Source: Perognathus longimembris pacificus | Taxonomy: Eukaryota > Chordata > Mammalia > Rodentia > Heteromyidae | Direction: 5' to 3' | DNA: 64,000 bases | Assembly (NCBI RefSeq): GCF_023159225.1 | Contig: NC_063161.1 | Coordinates: 1,762,495 to 1,826,494 of the forward strand | Part shown: one piece after another, positions 29,401-40,095 of the stretch | Layout: every line of letters starts with the position of its first letter | Numbering within the stretch: the stretch's first letter is position 1 | Program-made: the position numbers and the translations under genes | Notes under the pieces: generated by a model | What the model was told of the DNA's origin: nothing | The model's database searches: none | Seen by the model: the letters and a program-made list of their open reading frames with translations, nothing else

Positions 29401-30085
29401 AAAAAAAAAACACACAGAACACATTGCTTGTGAAGTTAAAAAGAAAACAATATCTCAAACAGCACTCTGTACAACGAGATTCATGCAAAGACCACGAGAA
29501 AACCATCGGGCTGGAGGGGACCGGGGCTGAGCTGGCGGAAGCCCCGGGCTGGACCCCAGAAGGAACATCGCATGGCAGCTTCCTGAAATGACTGGAAACG
29601 AAGCGGACGTCGTGAGTGGGAGTGGCTACGGGCCCTGTGTTCTCAGGGGTGCTGCACACCTTCACGATCCCTGCCTGAGGAAGCGCAACGTGGTCCTCAC
29701 CGGGGTGGGTGGCGGGGGGGAGGGGTGGGGGGGTGGAGGGTGGGCACAGGGTCCCCTGAGGCCCTGGTATGGGGAAGGAAATCGTGGTGAAACACCCTGA
29801 GCCTCCAGCCTGCAATCTGCAGCGAAAGATGTGCAACAAACGATCTCTATCCAGCGCAATCCCCATCAAACTCCAGAAACACATCTTGCAGATACCGTCA
29901 GGCAGATGTCAAGTTGTGCTTAGCAATGAGAGGCCTCAATGCCAAAATGACGCCGAAGGAATCAGCTGGAAGCGGCATCCCAGCTTCCTGCTCCCATGAC
30001 GGCTCTGGGGCTCACGTGAGCGGTGAACGGAGCGGAATGCAGAGCCCACGGGGAGATGCGTACAAGCGCGGCCACCTCCGACATT
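29401..30085. other. Single-copy DNA with a G-rich run, no gene recognised
   Basis: A GGGT/GGTGG run lies at 29700-29752, with strings of four or more Gs that could form a quadruplex. The segment 29790-29950 is unique and moderately AT-rich and may include a small conserved element. The 172-aa minus-strand frame at 29366-29884 has no recognisable domain. Confidence 0.35.
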
Positions 30086-30089
30086 TTGT

Positions 30090-30430
30090 TGGTTTGTTTT
30101 CACTCTGGTGTTCGGCAGCGCTGAGACTTGAACTCAGGGCCGTGTCTTGCTTCCTGCCCAGGCACAAGCCTGATGCACTTGCTTTAGGCTTTTGATTGCT
30201 AGGATCAGAAGCATTGGCCTCTAGGTCAAGATTTTCTTCATTCAGATGGAATCTGGCTGGCTGGCCTAGAACTCTGATCCTCCAAATCTTGTCTTCGCAT
30301 GTAGCTGGGGCAGACAGCTGCCCATCACAGCTAGGAGTTAAGAACGGGTCTCTTGAACTTTTCTGCATGTCCTCAAACTGTAACCCTCCCATTCTCAACC
30401 TCCAAAAGAGCTAGGATTTCAGTGTGAGCC
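30090..30430 (-). mobile_element. Diverged SINE, reverse orientation
   Basis: GAGACTTGAACTCAGGGCCG at 30122, CTGGCCTAGAACTCTGATCC at 30262 and the ending CTCCAAAAGAGCTAGGATTT then CAGTGTGAGCCACTGCTG look like an old composite SINE read backwards. Insertions break up the alignment. Confidence 0.5.
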
Positions 30431-30544
30431 ACTGCTGTCTGTTTTTAGTCAATGATTTCTTGACTAAGGCACCAAAAGATGACCAATGGAGAATTCATAA
30501 TCTTAACAAGAATACTAAAACTGTAGCAATTGTACATCCGAATG

Positions 30545-30902
30545 TCATGGATTTATTGTGTTGCTCTAAATCCGCATGTCCTAAACCCAAGAGCTCAGAA
30601 TGTCACTGTGTTTGGAGAAGGAGGCCGTCTCTGTGAAGGTAATGAAGGTACTGTGTCCATCCTCTAATGGGGGCTCTCTTCTGTGGTGTCCACAGGAAAG
30701 GACACAGACACACAGAGGGACACCTCCGCACCGGGAGAGGCCAGCTCGCCTGGGCCAAGGAGACCTTGGAACCAAACAGCCCTGAGCCCTGAGTAAGCCT
30801 TGGTCTTGGAGATCCAGCCTACCGGGCTGTGACAACTGAGTGTCTTTGATCAAAGCTGCCCGTCTGTGGTCCTGTGTTGTGGCAACTGGATCAGACTGAC
30901 AC
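30545..30902 (+). mobile_element. MaLR-type LTR remnant
   Basis: In order: CCTAAACCCAAGAGCTCAGA then ATGTCACTGTGTTTGGAG, GAAAGGACACAGACACACAG, GGCCAAGGAGACCTTGGAAC, GCCTTGGTCTTGGAGATCCAG, GCCCGTCTGTGGTCCTGTG and TTGTGGCAACTGGATCAGAC. These match the well-known succession of segments of mammalian MaLR LTRs. A better-preserved copy than the one at 23545. Confidence 0.75.
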
Positions 30903-30904
30903 AC

Positions 30905-32240
30905 CACACTGGCCCTGGGCCCTTGGGTGCGTGGAGGGAAGGGAGAAGGGGACCATGGGGGCTTTTGCTGAAGTCACTAGGACGGAGCTCCAGGCAAGTC
31001 CCCAAAGACTCAGGCATGTCAGCCAGGGCATCTGGGGCGAAGTGCCCGCTCCGGGGGAAGGGAGGCTGCACGCTGCGCCGCGCAGAGCGGGCGTGGTGGA
31101 AAGGGGCCCGGCTGGCGGCTCCCGAGGGTCTGCTGGGCGGTCCTCGTCCTCTGTGTCTCCACTGAGCCCCGGCAGGGGCCAGGCTCCCGCGGGAGCGCGG
31201 AGCCCACATCCCCTCCGCAGGGGCAGGCCGCAGTGCGTGTGTTTCCACCTCTTCCCTGGTCTCAAGCAAGGGACTTGATTTCGTTGGACATAGTTTTGCC
31301 CGAAGGGCGAGACCAGCCCGTTTCTGGAGCTTGAAGCGGAACGTCAGGACGGGGATGGCTTCCTCGCCGAGGCTCTTCCCCGGGCGGTTCTGGGATTGAC
31401 CGGGGCTGACTGAAGGGGCGGCTCGAGCCTCCAGAGTGACGGGGGGCCCGGGCTCTCTCTTCCAGCCGGCCCAGCATGCTCCAAAGCCCGCTCCCCCTCC
31501 TCCACCACGTCCGCTCCGATCACACGCTGTGCTCACCCGCCACTTCAGTGGGTCCCCGCAGCAAGACGGACCTGCTGCCAGGAAGGGAAATCTGGTGAGA
31601 GGCTCTGAGCTCCCTTCTAGGGGCAAGGACGGTGCCCACGAGGGAGAGCAACCAACACGCTGCACCGCGCACTGCTACGGAGGGCGCTGACCTAACGAGG
31701 GGACCGTTGTGTCGAGGGGTGCTACAGAGGAGAAGTTAAAAAAAAATCACCTCGGAATGCATGTATTTCAAACGAGCTGGGAAATGGAATCGCGAGAAAA
31801 GGGTCTTAGGAATTTGTGAAAATGTGACCCGAGTTGCTACCGACGGCCAGGTGGGAAGGCCCAGGTGGGTGGCGTGGGAGGAGAGGAGAGGCGTCTTCCC
31901 GAGCCTGGGGCTGCAGGGGCAGCCATGAGGCCACAGCGGTTGGGAAGACAGGTCCAGTAGAAGGAAAAGTTAAACAAATGTCCCCACCCGTGGGTCTCTC
32001 CACGCTGCTCGCTCTTCACGAGGATGCAGACACGGTGTGCACATGTGTGCTTAAAGACGTCTCCGGGCGGAGAGCATGGGAAAGCAGAGCACGGCGGGGG
32101 AGTCGGCCCACAGGACTGTCTTCTGACTTGGACTTCTAAACATGGTTTTGAGGTATATAATTTTCTCCGGGGGAGAGGGGCGAGCGGTTTCACTGTGGCA
32201 TTTCCATACACGTGTACAGTGTTTCACAGTCAAGTAACGT
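30905..32240. other. GC-rich DNA, no gene recognised
   Basis: GC-rich sequence with frames on both strands (up to 271 aa, 30850-31665 minus) and no domains. An A run and an AT-richer patch occur at 31735-31830. No transcript signal was identified. Confidence 0.4.
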
Positions 32241-32244
32241 AACT

Positions 32245-32690
32245 CTTACAGGATTTGCACTGGAATATACAAAGAACAACCAGAAATCAACAGTAATAAA
32301 ACCACGCAGTTCAAAAGGAGACACACACACACACACATAAAATAATCTGAGCAGACACTTTGCCAGAGAAAGCTAGATGACAGATGTCACATACACATAA
32401 AAAGATGTCCAACATCGCTTGTCATTGGATCACTGCAAATTAAGATAACAATAGGCACCGGCACACACCTGTGAGGGTGGTAAAAACACAAGAACTGGAG
32501 CAAAATAATGAATATGCAACGCGGGTGAGGACACGGAGTCCCGGGGGTTCTGGTTCCTTGCTGGACAGCGCAGAGCGGCGCAGCCTGATGAAAGACACTT
32601 TGGCAGTTTCTTACAGCACTAAAACATAGTCCCCCCACGTGATCCAGCAGCCGAGCTTCTAGGAATTCACGCAGCCAGTTCGGAAGCTTG
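32245..32690 (+). mobile_element. LINE-1 ORF2 3-prime fragment
   Basis: GGAATATACAAAGAACAACC then AGAAATCAACAGTAATAAAACC, CTGAGCAGACACTTTGCCAG, AAAAAGATGTCCAACATCGC, GATCACTGCAAATTAAGATAAC, CACACACCTGTGAGGGTGG, GGACACGGAGTCCCGGGG and GTGATCCAGCAGCCGAGCTT follow the order of the conserved terminal segment of mammalian L1 ORF2. A (CA)n expansion at 32320-32337 and stops in all frames show it is dead. Confidence 0.88.
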
Positions 32691-33435
32691 CAAACGTGCG
32701 CGGTGGCTACCGCCGCGCCCAGCCTGGCCCCAGATCCGAGCCATCAATCAGCTGGGCCTCGCCTGGCGCCTGGGCCCAGGGGCTGCACAGCCGGACAGTG
32801 CGCTCCCTATCTCGCCGCAGCGAGAGCAGACGCAGCCACAAGCCAGAAGAAGGCAAGGGCCCCCACGCCGCCACGCGGAGGAAGCCCGGCCCGGGCGGGC
32901 GCCCCGTTGGGTCGCACCCCCACGGCCATCTGGAAAGGCGCAGTTCTAGACGCTAAAAAATAGCTGCAATGGCTGGATTTGGGGGTGGAGGAGAGGGGAG
33001 GCAGAGGACCTGTTCTGCATAATACAGTACATGAATGGCGTTACAGGTGCGTGCGGGGACGGTGGATTCTGGGGCTGGATGGCATCGTCCGTTGGTCAAA
33101 ACTTCAGACGTCCCAGCACCGAGAGGCGCTTCATTCACGTGAGATTAGGGAATCAATCGGTCCGGAGGGAGCCCGGCTGCCGACGGCGTGTGACCGGGGT
33201 CAGAAGTCAGCCGGGTCACACGGTGTGTCATGGCCACCGCTGGGCCCTGGCGGGGGGTGGAGGGGAGGGGCAGAGGAGGGTGGGGGGGGGAACACGGGTG
33301 GGAAGCAGCCCTCGGCTGTTAGAACAAAGACACCTCCTCGTGCAAGATGTCACCAGAGGGGACCAGGGTGTAGAGGCACCGCCTCCGCTTTCTTCTAGGT
33401 GCATCCATAGACGCAGAAGCTCGAGGTTCTCCTTG
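32691..33435. other. GC-rich DNA, no gene recognised
   Basis: GC-rich unique sequence with a G run near 33281-33289. No domain in any frame. Confidence 0.4.
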
Positions 33436-33439
33436 CTTC

Positions 33440-33548
33440 GATTTACTTGTGTATGGGCTGAGCGTATTTCGACGGTACCGGGGTCGAGCTGGGAGCCTTG
33501 CGCTTGCTAGGCAGGCACCCGACGGCTTCAGCCACACCCCCAGTCCCG
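33440..33548 (-). mobile_element. ID-like SINE monomer, reverse orientation
   Basis: TACCGGGGTCGAGCTGGGAG and CCTTGCGCTTGCTAGGCAGG are the reverse complement of a tRNA-derived ID-type monomer, and the complement of CCACACCCCCAGTCCC forms its start. Confidence 0.7.
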
Positions 33549-34425
33549 CAACGTCTGTGTTTTCTAGAAGGGAATGTCCTGGAGTGACAGTAGAAGGCCG
33601 CCACAGGCCGTCATTTCCATGTCACCCACGAAGGAAAGTGATGGAGGTGAACTCGAGAGCGGCCCCCATCCTGACCGAGGGGCCGGTGACAGCGCTCGGC
33701 GGTCTGAGCACGTGGCCTGATCCTGAGCTCCGCCTCGAGTCTCCCCTCCTCCCTTCCGCTTGGAACCCCTTCTCTGCCACGAGGGTGGAAGCCTCGTGAA
33801 ACAGAGCCACTCGGGGCCCCAGTCCCGTCGGAGAAGCTGGCCAGCTTGTTTGCTCTGCCAGCAAGGGAGCGTGGCGTGGCATCTCTGAAAGTGATGGAGG
33901 ATTTCCCGGGCTTTCCTGGGACTTCTTACCGTCTTTGCCGCCTTGCCCACCTTTCCTATTTTGATGTGTAAATGCTCAGGCTCGGGGTGTCCCTCCTTTC
34001 GCCGCTCTGCTGACCCCAGGGTGGGGTGGGGTCCCTGGCCGAGCAGCCTGCTTGGCCCGAACCGCACCCCACCCCCCATCCTCAGCCCCCTCTAAATGGC
34101 TTCCGACGTGGGCGACTACGCGTGAGGCCCTGTGAACACCGGCGTGTCAGTCTTGGATGGATGTGGGTGCGGCTGTTTGGGGTAAATGTCAGGCGCATGC
34201 CTGGCCCCGGAGCCGTCCCAGAGGCGGGCCCGCCGCGAGCCTGCCAGCGGCCCGTGGGCTCCTTCGCTCCCACGGTGTCTCCAGCCGCAGGTGTCCGAGG
34301 GTGGCGGCTCCGGCGGGTGTGCTCAGGTATTTGATTTTCTTTGAACCTGCCTTTCCTGGTGACATCTGAGGAGGGGGCATTTTCTCGCACGCAGGAGTCC
34401 AGCTTTCTTCACGCGTGGTGAGGGG
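33549..34425. other. GC-rich DNA, no gene recognised
   Basis: Unique GC-rich sequence. Frames of up to 171 aa on both strands have no recognisable features. Confidence 0.4.
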
Positions 34426-34429
34426 CCCC

Positions 34430-34660
34430 TTCCCGTTCATGGCTGCTTTTCAGTCGTGGGTGGTGGTGGTTGTTGTTTTTGATTGTTGAACTCTTTGTAT
34501 ACGTTGGACAGCAAACAGGTGTTTAGCAAACACTTCCTTGCAGTCTGTGATGTGTTTTCTTATTCTGTTGATAATGTAACTGTCACAAGGCCCGCTTCCC
34601 TTTCATTTTAATAATACCGAGTTTATTAAATGTTGCTGTAAAAGGCTGTGCTTTTAGTGT
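34430..34660 (-). mobile_element. LINE-1 ORF2 fragment, reverse orientation
   Basis: TGATTGTTGAACTCTTTGTA then TACGTTGGACAGCAAACAGG, CACTTCCTTGCAGTCTGTG and TTTTCTTATTCTGTTGATAA are the reverse complement of a well-known ORF2 segment of mammalian L1. Truncated at both ends. Confidence 0.8.
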
Positions 34661-34765
34661 CGCACATTAGAGAGTTGCTTGCATTCCCTCGCCACGCGGG
34701 TCAGTTTGTGGGGCTGCCGCTGCTCAGGGTGGCTGGACGGTACGGGGTCAGGGAAGGAGCGGGCC

Positions 34766-34899
34766 CGGAGGGCCACGGCGCCCGTCCACACTGCAGGCCC
34801 CCGAGGGCCACGGTGCCCATCCACACTGCGGGCCCCCGAGGGCCACGGCGCCCGTCCACACTGCAGGCCCGCGGCGTCCGTCCGAGGGCCACGGCGCCC
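34766..34899 (+). repeat. 35-bp tandem repeat
   Basis: Three and a half units built on GAGGGCCACGGYGCCCRTCC then ACACTGCRGGCCCCC, which are CpG-containing. Overlapping RPHC-type frames are artefacts. Confidence 0.88.
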
Positions 34900-35010
34900 T
34901 CCCCTCTCCCCCTCCCCCTTTCTCTCTCCCTCCCCCTTCCTCTCTCCCCCCTCCCCCTTCCTCTCTCCCTCCCCCTTCCTCTCTCCCTCTCTCCCCCCCC
35001 CGCCCCCTCC
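34898..35010. repeat. Pyrimidine-rich CT tract
   Basis: Irregular repeats of CTCTCTCCCTCCCCCTTCCT. Pure pyrimidine on the plus strand, a potential triplex-forming (H-DNA) sequence. Confidence 0.85.
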
Positions 35011-35014
35011 CCCC

Positions 35015-35200
35015 CCTGCAGTTAGCTTTTGCACTCAGGGCCTCTTGATTGCTGATCAGCTTGCTTGCTTGGCCAGCGCTCTATCACCCGAGCTGCACCT
35101 CCAGTCCAGCGTTCTGGTTGCTCATTGAAGCCCTGGGTGCCACCCTCTAGATCTCAGCCTCCTGAGGATGCAGGATGCCAGGTGTGCCATGCAGGTCGCT
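35015..35200 (-). mobile_element. Composite SINE, reverse orientation
   Basis: TTTTGCACTCAGGGCCTC, GCCAGCGCTCTATCACCCGA (reverse tRNA-like part) and AGATCTCAGCCTCCTGAGGA (reverse 7SL-like head) in that order, as in the other reverse composite SINEs of the window. Confidence 0.75.
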
Positions 35201-35265
35201 GCGACTTTTATAGGCATTATAGATCTCCATGCTTCCTTTCATCAGCCCCTCAGATCCTTGCAGCT

Positions 35266-35746
35266 CAGAGGGGGTCCCCGCTGTGGTGGGGGGAGGGGTC
35301 CCCGCTGTGGGTGGGGGGAGGGGTCCCCGCTGTGGTGGGAGGAGGGCGTCCCTGCTGTGGTGGGGGGAGGGGGGTCCCCGCTGTGGTGGTGGGAGGGGGC
35401 GTCCCCACTGTGGTGGGGGGAGGGGGTCCCCGCTGTGGTGGGGGAAGGGGTCCCCGCTGTGCTGGGGGGGAGGGGGGTCTCCGCTGTGGTGGGGGGAGGG
35501 GGTCCCCGCTGTGGGGAGGAGGGGGGTCCCCGCTGTGGTGGGGGGAGGGGGGTCCCCGCTGTGGTGGGGGGAGGGGGGTCCCCGCTGTGGTGGGGGGAGG
35601 GGGTCCCCGCTGCGGTGGGGGGAGGGGGTCCCCGCTGTGGTGGGAGGAGGGCGTCCCGCTGTGGTGGGGGGAGGGGGCATCCCCGCTGTGGTGGGGGGAG
35701 GGGGGTCCCCGCTGTGGTGGGGGGAGGGGGCGTCCCCGCTGTGGTC
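35266..35746 (+). repeat. 24-27-bp minisatellite
   Basis: About twenty units of GGTCCCCGCTGTGGTGGGGG plus GAGGG with variable G runs. The sub-motif GGGGTCCCC is an inverted repeat. Long frames on both strands (35065-35895 plus, 35147-35851 minus) are array artefacts; the length variation of the G run makes all three frames mix the same GVPAV/SPLWW motifs. Confidence 0.93.
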
Positions 35747-35834
35747 AGGGCCGGCAGCCATCCCTGCCTTGGTCCAGCCTGGCTTCCAGGGACAGTTCCC
35801 CAGGAAAGCCCTGCTCTCCCACGCCCTCCAGCTC

Positions 35835-35990
35835 AGGTGACTCAGGCTCATTAGGTTTAATCACAGAAATTAGGGCTCTGAGACACAGCAAGTGATTTTA
35901 ATATCCTGCCGTACTTTTCAGAGTGCCTGTGTCTACAACAAAGGGAGAGCCACATGGTTCCGGTGACTAATTTGGGGATCATGGGAACGG
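35835..35990. other. AT-richer island, candidate conserved non-coding element
   Basis: GCTCATTAGGTTTAATCACAG, CAAGTGATTTTAATATCCTGC and GTGTCTACAACAAAGGG (SOX/TCF-like ACAAAG). Single-copy, directly downstream of a minisatellite. Confidence 0.4.
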
Positions 35991-36680
35991 AACGGAACGC
36001 TCTTCGTCCCCATCACCCTCTGGTAACCCCCTCCGGTGCCTCTCTCCCGTGGCCTGCTTCGTGGCAGGTCCCTGTGTGAGCTTGCTCCAGGCCTCCTCCA
36101 CCCCTGAGCCCCAGGGGAGGCTTCCAGCCGGCTCCGGCCGGCTCCCTGGGTCTGGGTGCGAGGCGGGGCCGCACCCTCTTCCAGATGAACGTCATCGAGC
36201 AGCCGCTGGTGAGGTCCTGGCGCCGTTCCGCAGCTCACAGCCTGCGTCCAGGGGCCTCCCACCGACACGCACCTGCCTGCCCACCACGCGTGTGTGTCGA
36301 CACGCACCTGCCAGGAGCTGTCACCTGCGTGTGCCCACCCGGACGTGGACTGTGAGAACGAAGCCTCGCCTCGGGGAGCTACGGGGGGCCGGAGCCCACG
36401 CAGCCAGGGAAGGGCCAGGCAGCAGAGGCCACGGGCGGCCCTGCCCAGCCACGGGGCCCCGGAGCCGTGGGGACACGGGAAGGCCCGATCCGGGAACAGT
36501 CATCCTCTTGGTTCCTCAGCTCTTCTCGGAGGCCGCAGGTGCTCAGGCCTCTCCTGTCCCTCAGTGTCCCACATCTTTGGGGGGGGCAGGGGGAGGGAGC
36601 TCCTTGGCTTGCAGGCCCCCCTGCTTTCCTCTCCTGGGTGATCCCTGGAGAAGTTCCTTCCATGCATCCATTCATTCAGA
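35991..36680. other. GC-rich DNA, no gene recognised
   Basis: Unique GC-rich sequence. The 282-aa plus frame (36049-36897) ends inside a SINE, has no domain and is treated as chance. Confidence 0.4.
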
Positions 36681-36684
36681 GGAC

Positions 36685-36865
36685 CCCAATTGTATGCATG
36701 TGGGGTGCCAGGTTTTGAAGTCTGGGGTGTTTGTGAGCCACTTGCTTGCTTGCTGGGCTTGGAGATGGAGCCTGTGGACTTTCCTGCCGGCTGTCTTCTT
36801 GCCGTGGTCCCCCAGATCTCAGCCTCCTGAGAAGCTAGGATGGGAGGTGAGAGCCACCGGAACGG
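36685..36865 (-). mobile_element. Composite SINE, reverse orientation
   Basis: GTGAGCCACTTGCTTGCTTG, CTGTGGACTTTCCTGCCGGC and AGATCTCAGCCTCCTGAGAA then GCTAGGATGGGAGGTGAGAG follow the reverse order of the composite SINE. Confidence 0.75.
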
Positions 36866-36869
36866 GGCA

Positions 36870-37610
36870 CCCCTTCTTTCCTTTCCTTATCCATTGATGA
36901 GATATCCAGGAGCACAGCAGACCTAATTCCCACCTACAGAAGTTTCCAGGCCTGATCTAAGGGAGGCCGCTGCAGGTCCGGCCTTCCCGCTCCGGCCAAG
37001 GCCCCCACCCCTCGCCAGGTGCTCGTCCCCGGCTGCACATGTCTGTGCCTTCCAACCGACATCTGTCTTGAGTCTCAGCCGTGTGTCCCTGGGGAGCGGG
37101 ACCAGAGCCCGGAAGCTTCCGTCAGACCCAGGTGCGGGTTCTGCTTCCAAGGCTGCTTGTCGGGTGCGGTGCGCTCCCTGACACAGCTCTCCTGCCAAGC
37201 GGCCGCCGCCCTTGCTGTGTCAGCCCTACACCGAGTTGATCGGATGCCGAGCCCGCTCCTTCCCCTCCGCCTCTGCCTCCGCCCCGCCAGCACGCCTGCC
37301 CTCCCCCGCGACGGCAGAACCCAGAACCGCCCGCCCGCCCACCCCCGCCCGCCCGCCCACGGCCCCGTTCACGGGGGTCGCCTTTGGGCCGGCCGCATGG
37401 GCCGCATGGCATCTCCCTTTCCCCGGGCTGGCTGTCACAATCGGTTTGGAACCATAATACAGGGAAGGCCGTAGCCCCTCCAGAGCAGAGCCCCCGCGGC
37501 CTCAGCCAGCCCACCGGGGGTGCCCGCCGCCCCTCAGTGGCGGGGGGCCTCTTCTCGCGGCCGGGGGCCGTGGGGGAGCCAAGCAGGACGTATTCTGAAT
37601 CCACTGACCC
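36870..37610. other. GC-rich DNA, no gene recognised
   Basis: Includes a CCCGCCCGCC run near 37330-37360. Competing frames on both strands have no recognised domain. Confidence 0.4.
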
Positions 37611-37614
37611 TCTC

Positions 37615-38000
37615 CTTCGGATATTCGCGTTGGGGCATTGATTGTGTCACCACTTTTAATCTCTGGATCATGTTTTCTTCAGATTTTTGAAAGTATATTG
37701 TAGTGATACTATTTCCAAAATTTTATGAATGTCTATGCGTACTCTGAATTGAAACTCACGTTTCCTAATGTTGTGAACCATATATTACAAACGTGCATCT
37801 CCGTTAGAACTTAGGACACATGTAACACGCACACAAATGCAACTTGTGCAATTATGTAACAGAGAAGTGTTCATGTACACCATAGTGTAATTTAGCTGTT
37901 TTCTTAAGATTTTCCACCTTGACATTTGCTTAGAACATATTTTCATCCTGGACTTATGGAAAGTGAGATCCTCCTGAATTTTGTTTACAGAGATAGCTAA
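37615..38000. other. AT-rich segment, unassigned
   Basis: AT-rich unique sequence (ACCACTTTTAATCTCTGG, CCAAAATTTTATGAATGTC, GCAACTTGTGCAATTATG). It may be an old L1 3-prime UTR or a conserved element. I cannot decide between these. Confidence 0.3.
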
Positions 38001-38007
38001 GTCGCTT

Positions 38008-38120
38008 GCTTTCTTTCTCCTTCCTTCCTTCCTGCCTGCCTGCCTGCCCACCCCGTCCCTCCTCCCTCCCTCCCTTCCTCTTTCTTTCTTTCCTCCTTTT
38101 CCCTTTCTTTCTTTTCTTGT
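38008..38120. repeat. CCTT/CCTG/CTTT microsatellite cluster
   Basis: CTTTCTTTCTCC, (CCTT)n, (CCTG)n and CCCTCC runs in succession. Pyrimidine-rich. Confidence 0.85.
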
Positions 38121-38415
38121 GATGGTACTGAGGTTTGATTTCAGGTCCTCATTTTTTTTTTTCTTTTTGCCAGTCCTGGGCCCTGGACTCAGGGCCTGAG
38201 CACTGTCCCTGGCTTCTTTTTGCTCAAGGCTAGCACTCTGCCACTTGAGCCACAGCGCCGCTTCTGGCTTTTTCTATATATGTGGTACTGAGGAATCGAA
38301 CCCAGGGCTTCATGTGTACGAGGCGAGCACTTTACCACTGGGCCAACATTCCCAGCCCCAGGTCCTCATGTTTGATAGGCGGGAACTCTTCCACTTGAGC
38401 CACACTCCGAACTCT
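38121..38415 (-). mobile_element. Older SINE interrupted by a younger SINE (host of nested insertion)
   Basis: The outer element is a reverse ID-type SINE split into two parts. The left part is GGTACTGAGGTTTGATTTCA and the right part is GTTTGATAGGCGGGAACTCT then TCCACTTGAGCC. Removing the inner element (38153-38358) and one copy of the 11-bp duplication CAGGTCCTCAT restores a contiguous SINE. Confidence 0.75.
38153..38358 (-). mobile_element. Dimeric ID-derived SINE (IDL-Geo type), reverse, inserted in another SINE
   Basis: Reverse complement of the element at 22838: a T-rich start (poly-A tail), GCCAGTCCTGGGCCCTGGAC, TGCCACTTGAGCCACAGCGC and an end matching the left monomer (CCAACATTCCCAGCCCC). 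It is flanked by perfect 11-bp target-site duplications CAGGTCCTCAT at 38142-38152 and 38359-38369. Confidence 0.92.
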
Positions 38416-38998
38416 CTTGTAATTTTTTTTCAGACGGTGTCTCATACTATCTGTTTTTTCAGGGCCAGCATTTCTGAGCTGGTTTCATAGGTGCTTCCAC
38501 AATGCACACAACGAGGAGAAGCGACTGACACAGTGTCAGTCCGCCAGCTCTATTCTGGCCCAGCTGCAGGCTCCGGGAATTCACCAGAAAGCAAAAGAGG
38601 CAAAACCCATCACTTAGGTGCTACGTGAACACAGTGCAAGGATGATGGGGAACGCAGCGAGGAATAAAAGTCCAAGCACAGGGAGAGGGAAGTTTACAAA
38701 GCAGGGCACGGAGGCCTGCCCTGCGGAGGCCGAGCTACAGTTAAACTACTGAGCGCCCTGGCAACCCAAGCCAAGGAACAACCAAGATGAGCAGGGTGGC
38801 ATGCCGGCCTTCCAGATTTGATTCTCATCCTCCTCGTTCTGTTCCTTGTCTTGAGGACACTCTGATGCTGCAGAAGAAAAGCGGAGGCCAACGAAGGCCA
38901 GATCCTGGAGAGGTCTGCGCCTCATGCTCACACGTTTGAATATACACAGAGTTTCCCTGGTAACTCTGTGTGTGTGTGCGCGGCGCGCGTGTGTAACA
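38416..38998. other. Single-copy DNA, no gene recognised
   Basis: Intermediate GC sequence. A short TGTGTGTGTGCGCGGCGCGC tract near 38968 is Z-DNA-like. No exon or repeat family recognised. Confidence 0.35.
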
Positions 38999-38999
38999 G

Positions 39000-39240
39000 C
39001 TTACACCCCGAAAGCTGTCTTTTGTTAGTTTAGCTCTTCCTTAAATATTCAATGATTCTAATCAAGTCACGTGGTTTCCTGGAGCCCTGGCATTTCTGAG
39101 GCATCCGAGAGGGATCTTAGCCTGAAAGGTTGCTTTGCTTAATGAGTTATTCCATGTGAAAGCACTTCTCGAATTGTCAAGTGTTAGACGATTAGGGTGA
39201 GAACAATTATATTATTTTCATCACAGAAGTGGGGCACGTG
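39000..39240. other. AT-rich island, candidate conserved non-coding element
   Basis: CTTAAATATTCAATGATTC then TAATCAAGTCACGTGGTTTCC (E-box CACGTG beside TAATCAAG), TTGCTTAATGAGTTATTCC and CAATTATATTATTTTCATC. Single-copy, AT-rich, with no transposon match. Confidence 0.45.
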
Positions 39241-39403
39241 GCTGGGATGGGGTTTGGGGAGGAGGGGTAGCGGTGGTAAATATCACCTGTGAGGATCATG
39301 CAGGCCCGGGGAGCGTGAGCCTGGGATGCGGGCAGCGTCTCCTCGGCCTGGGCTGCACGAGGTCCTCCATCCCACGCAGCCTCGGAGATGAGGCACGAGG
39401 ACC

Positions 39404-40095
39404 GGGGGGGGGGGCGGCAGGGAGGAGGAGGCCCAGGAGAAAGAGGCCCGGCAGGGAGGAGGAGGCCCAGGAGAAAGAGGCCCGGTAGGGAGGAGGCCCA
39501 GGAGAAAGAGGCCCAGGCAGGGAGGAGGCCCAGGCAGGGAGGAGGACCAGCAGGGAGGAGGACCAGGCAGGGAGGAGGACCAGGCAGGGAGAGACGGCCA
39601 GGCTGGAGGAGGACCAGCAGGGAGGAGGACCAGGCAGGGAGGAGGACCAGGCAGGGAGGAGGACCAGCAGGGAGGAGGACCAGGCAGGGGGGAGGACAGG
39701 CAGGGTGGAGGACCAGGCAGGGAGGAGACCAGCAGGGAGGAGGACCAGGCAGGGAGGAGGAGGCCCAGGAGAAAGAGGCCCAGGCAGGGAGGAGGCCCAG
39801 GCAGGGAGGAGGACCAGGCAGGGGGGAGGACCAGGCAGGGAGGAGGACCAGCAGGGAGGAGGACCAGGCAGGGAGGAGGACCAGCAGGGAGGAGGCCCAG
39901 GCAGGGAGGAGGACCAGGCAGGGAGGGAGGCCCAGGCAGGGAGGAGGACCAGCAGGGAGGAGGACCAGCAGGGAGGAGGGGCCCAGGCAGGGAGGAGGAC
40001 CAGGCAGGGAGGAGGACCAGCAGGGAGGAGGCCCAGGCAGGGAGGAGGACCAGCAGGGAGGAGGACCAGCAGGGAGGAGGACCAGCAGGGAAGCG
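39404..40095 (+). repeat. GA-rich 15-17-bp minisatellite
   Basis: About 43 short units of two main types, GGCAGGGAGGAGGACCA and GCAGGGAGGAGGACCA, plus GGCCCAGGAGAAAGAG insert units near the start and at 39760. No stop codon can arise, so the array creates ORFs up to 377 aa (plus) and 304 aa (minus). GGCAGGGAGG resembles the classic minisatellite core. Confidence 0.95.
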
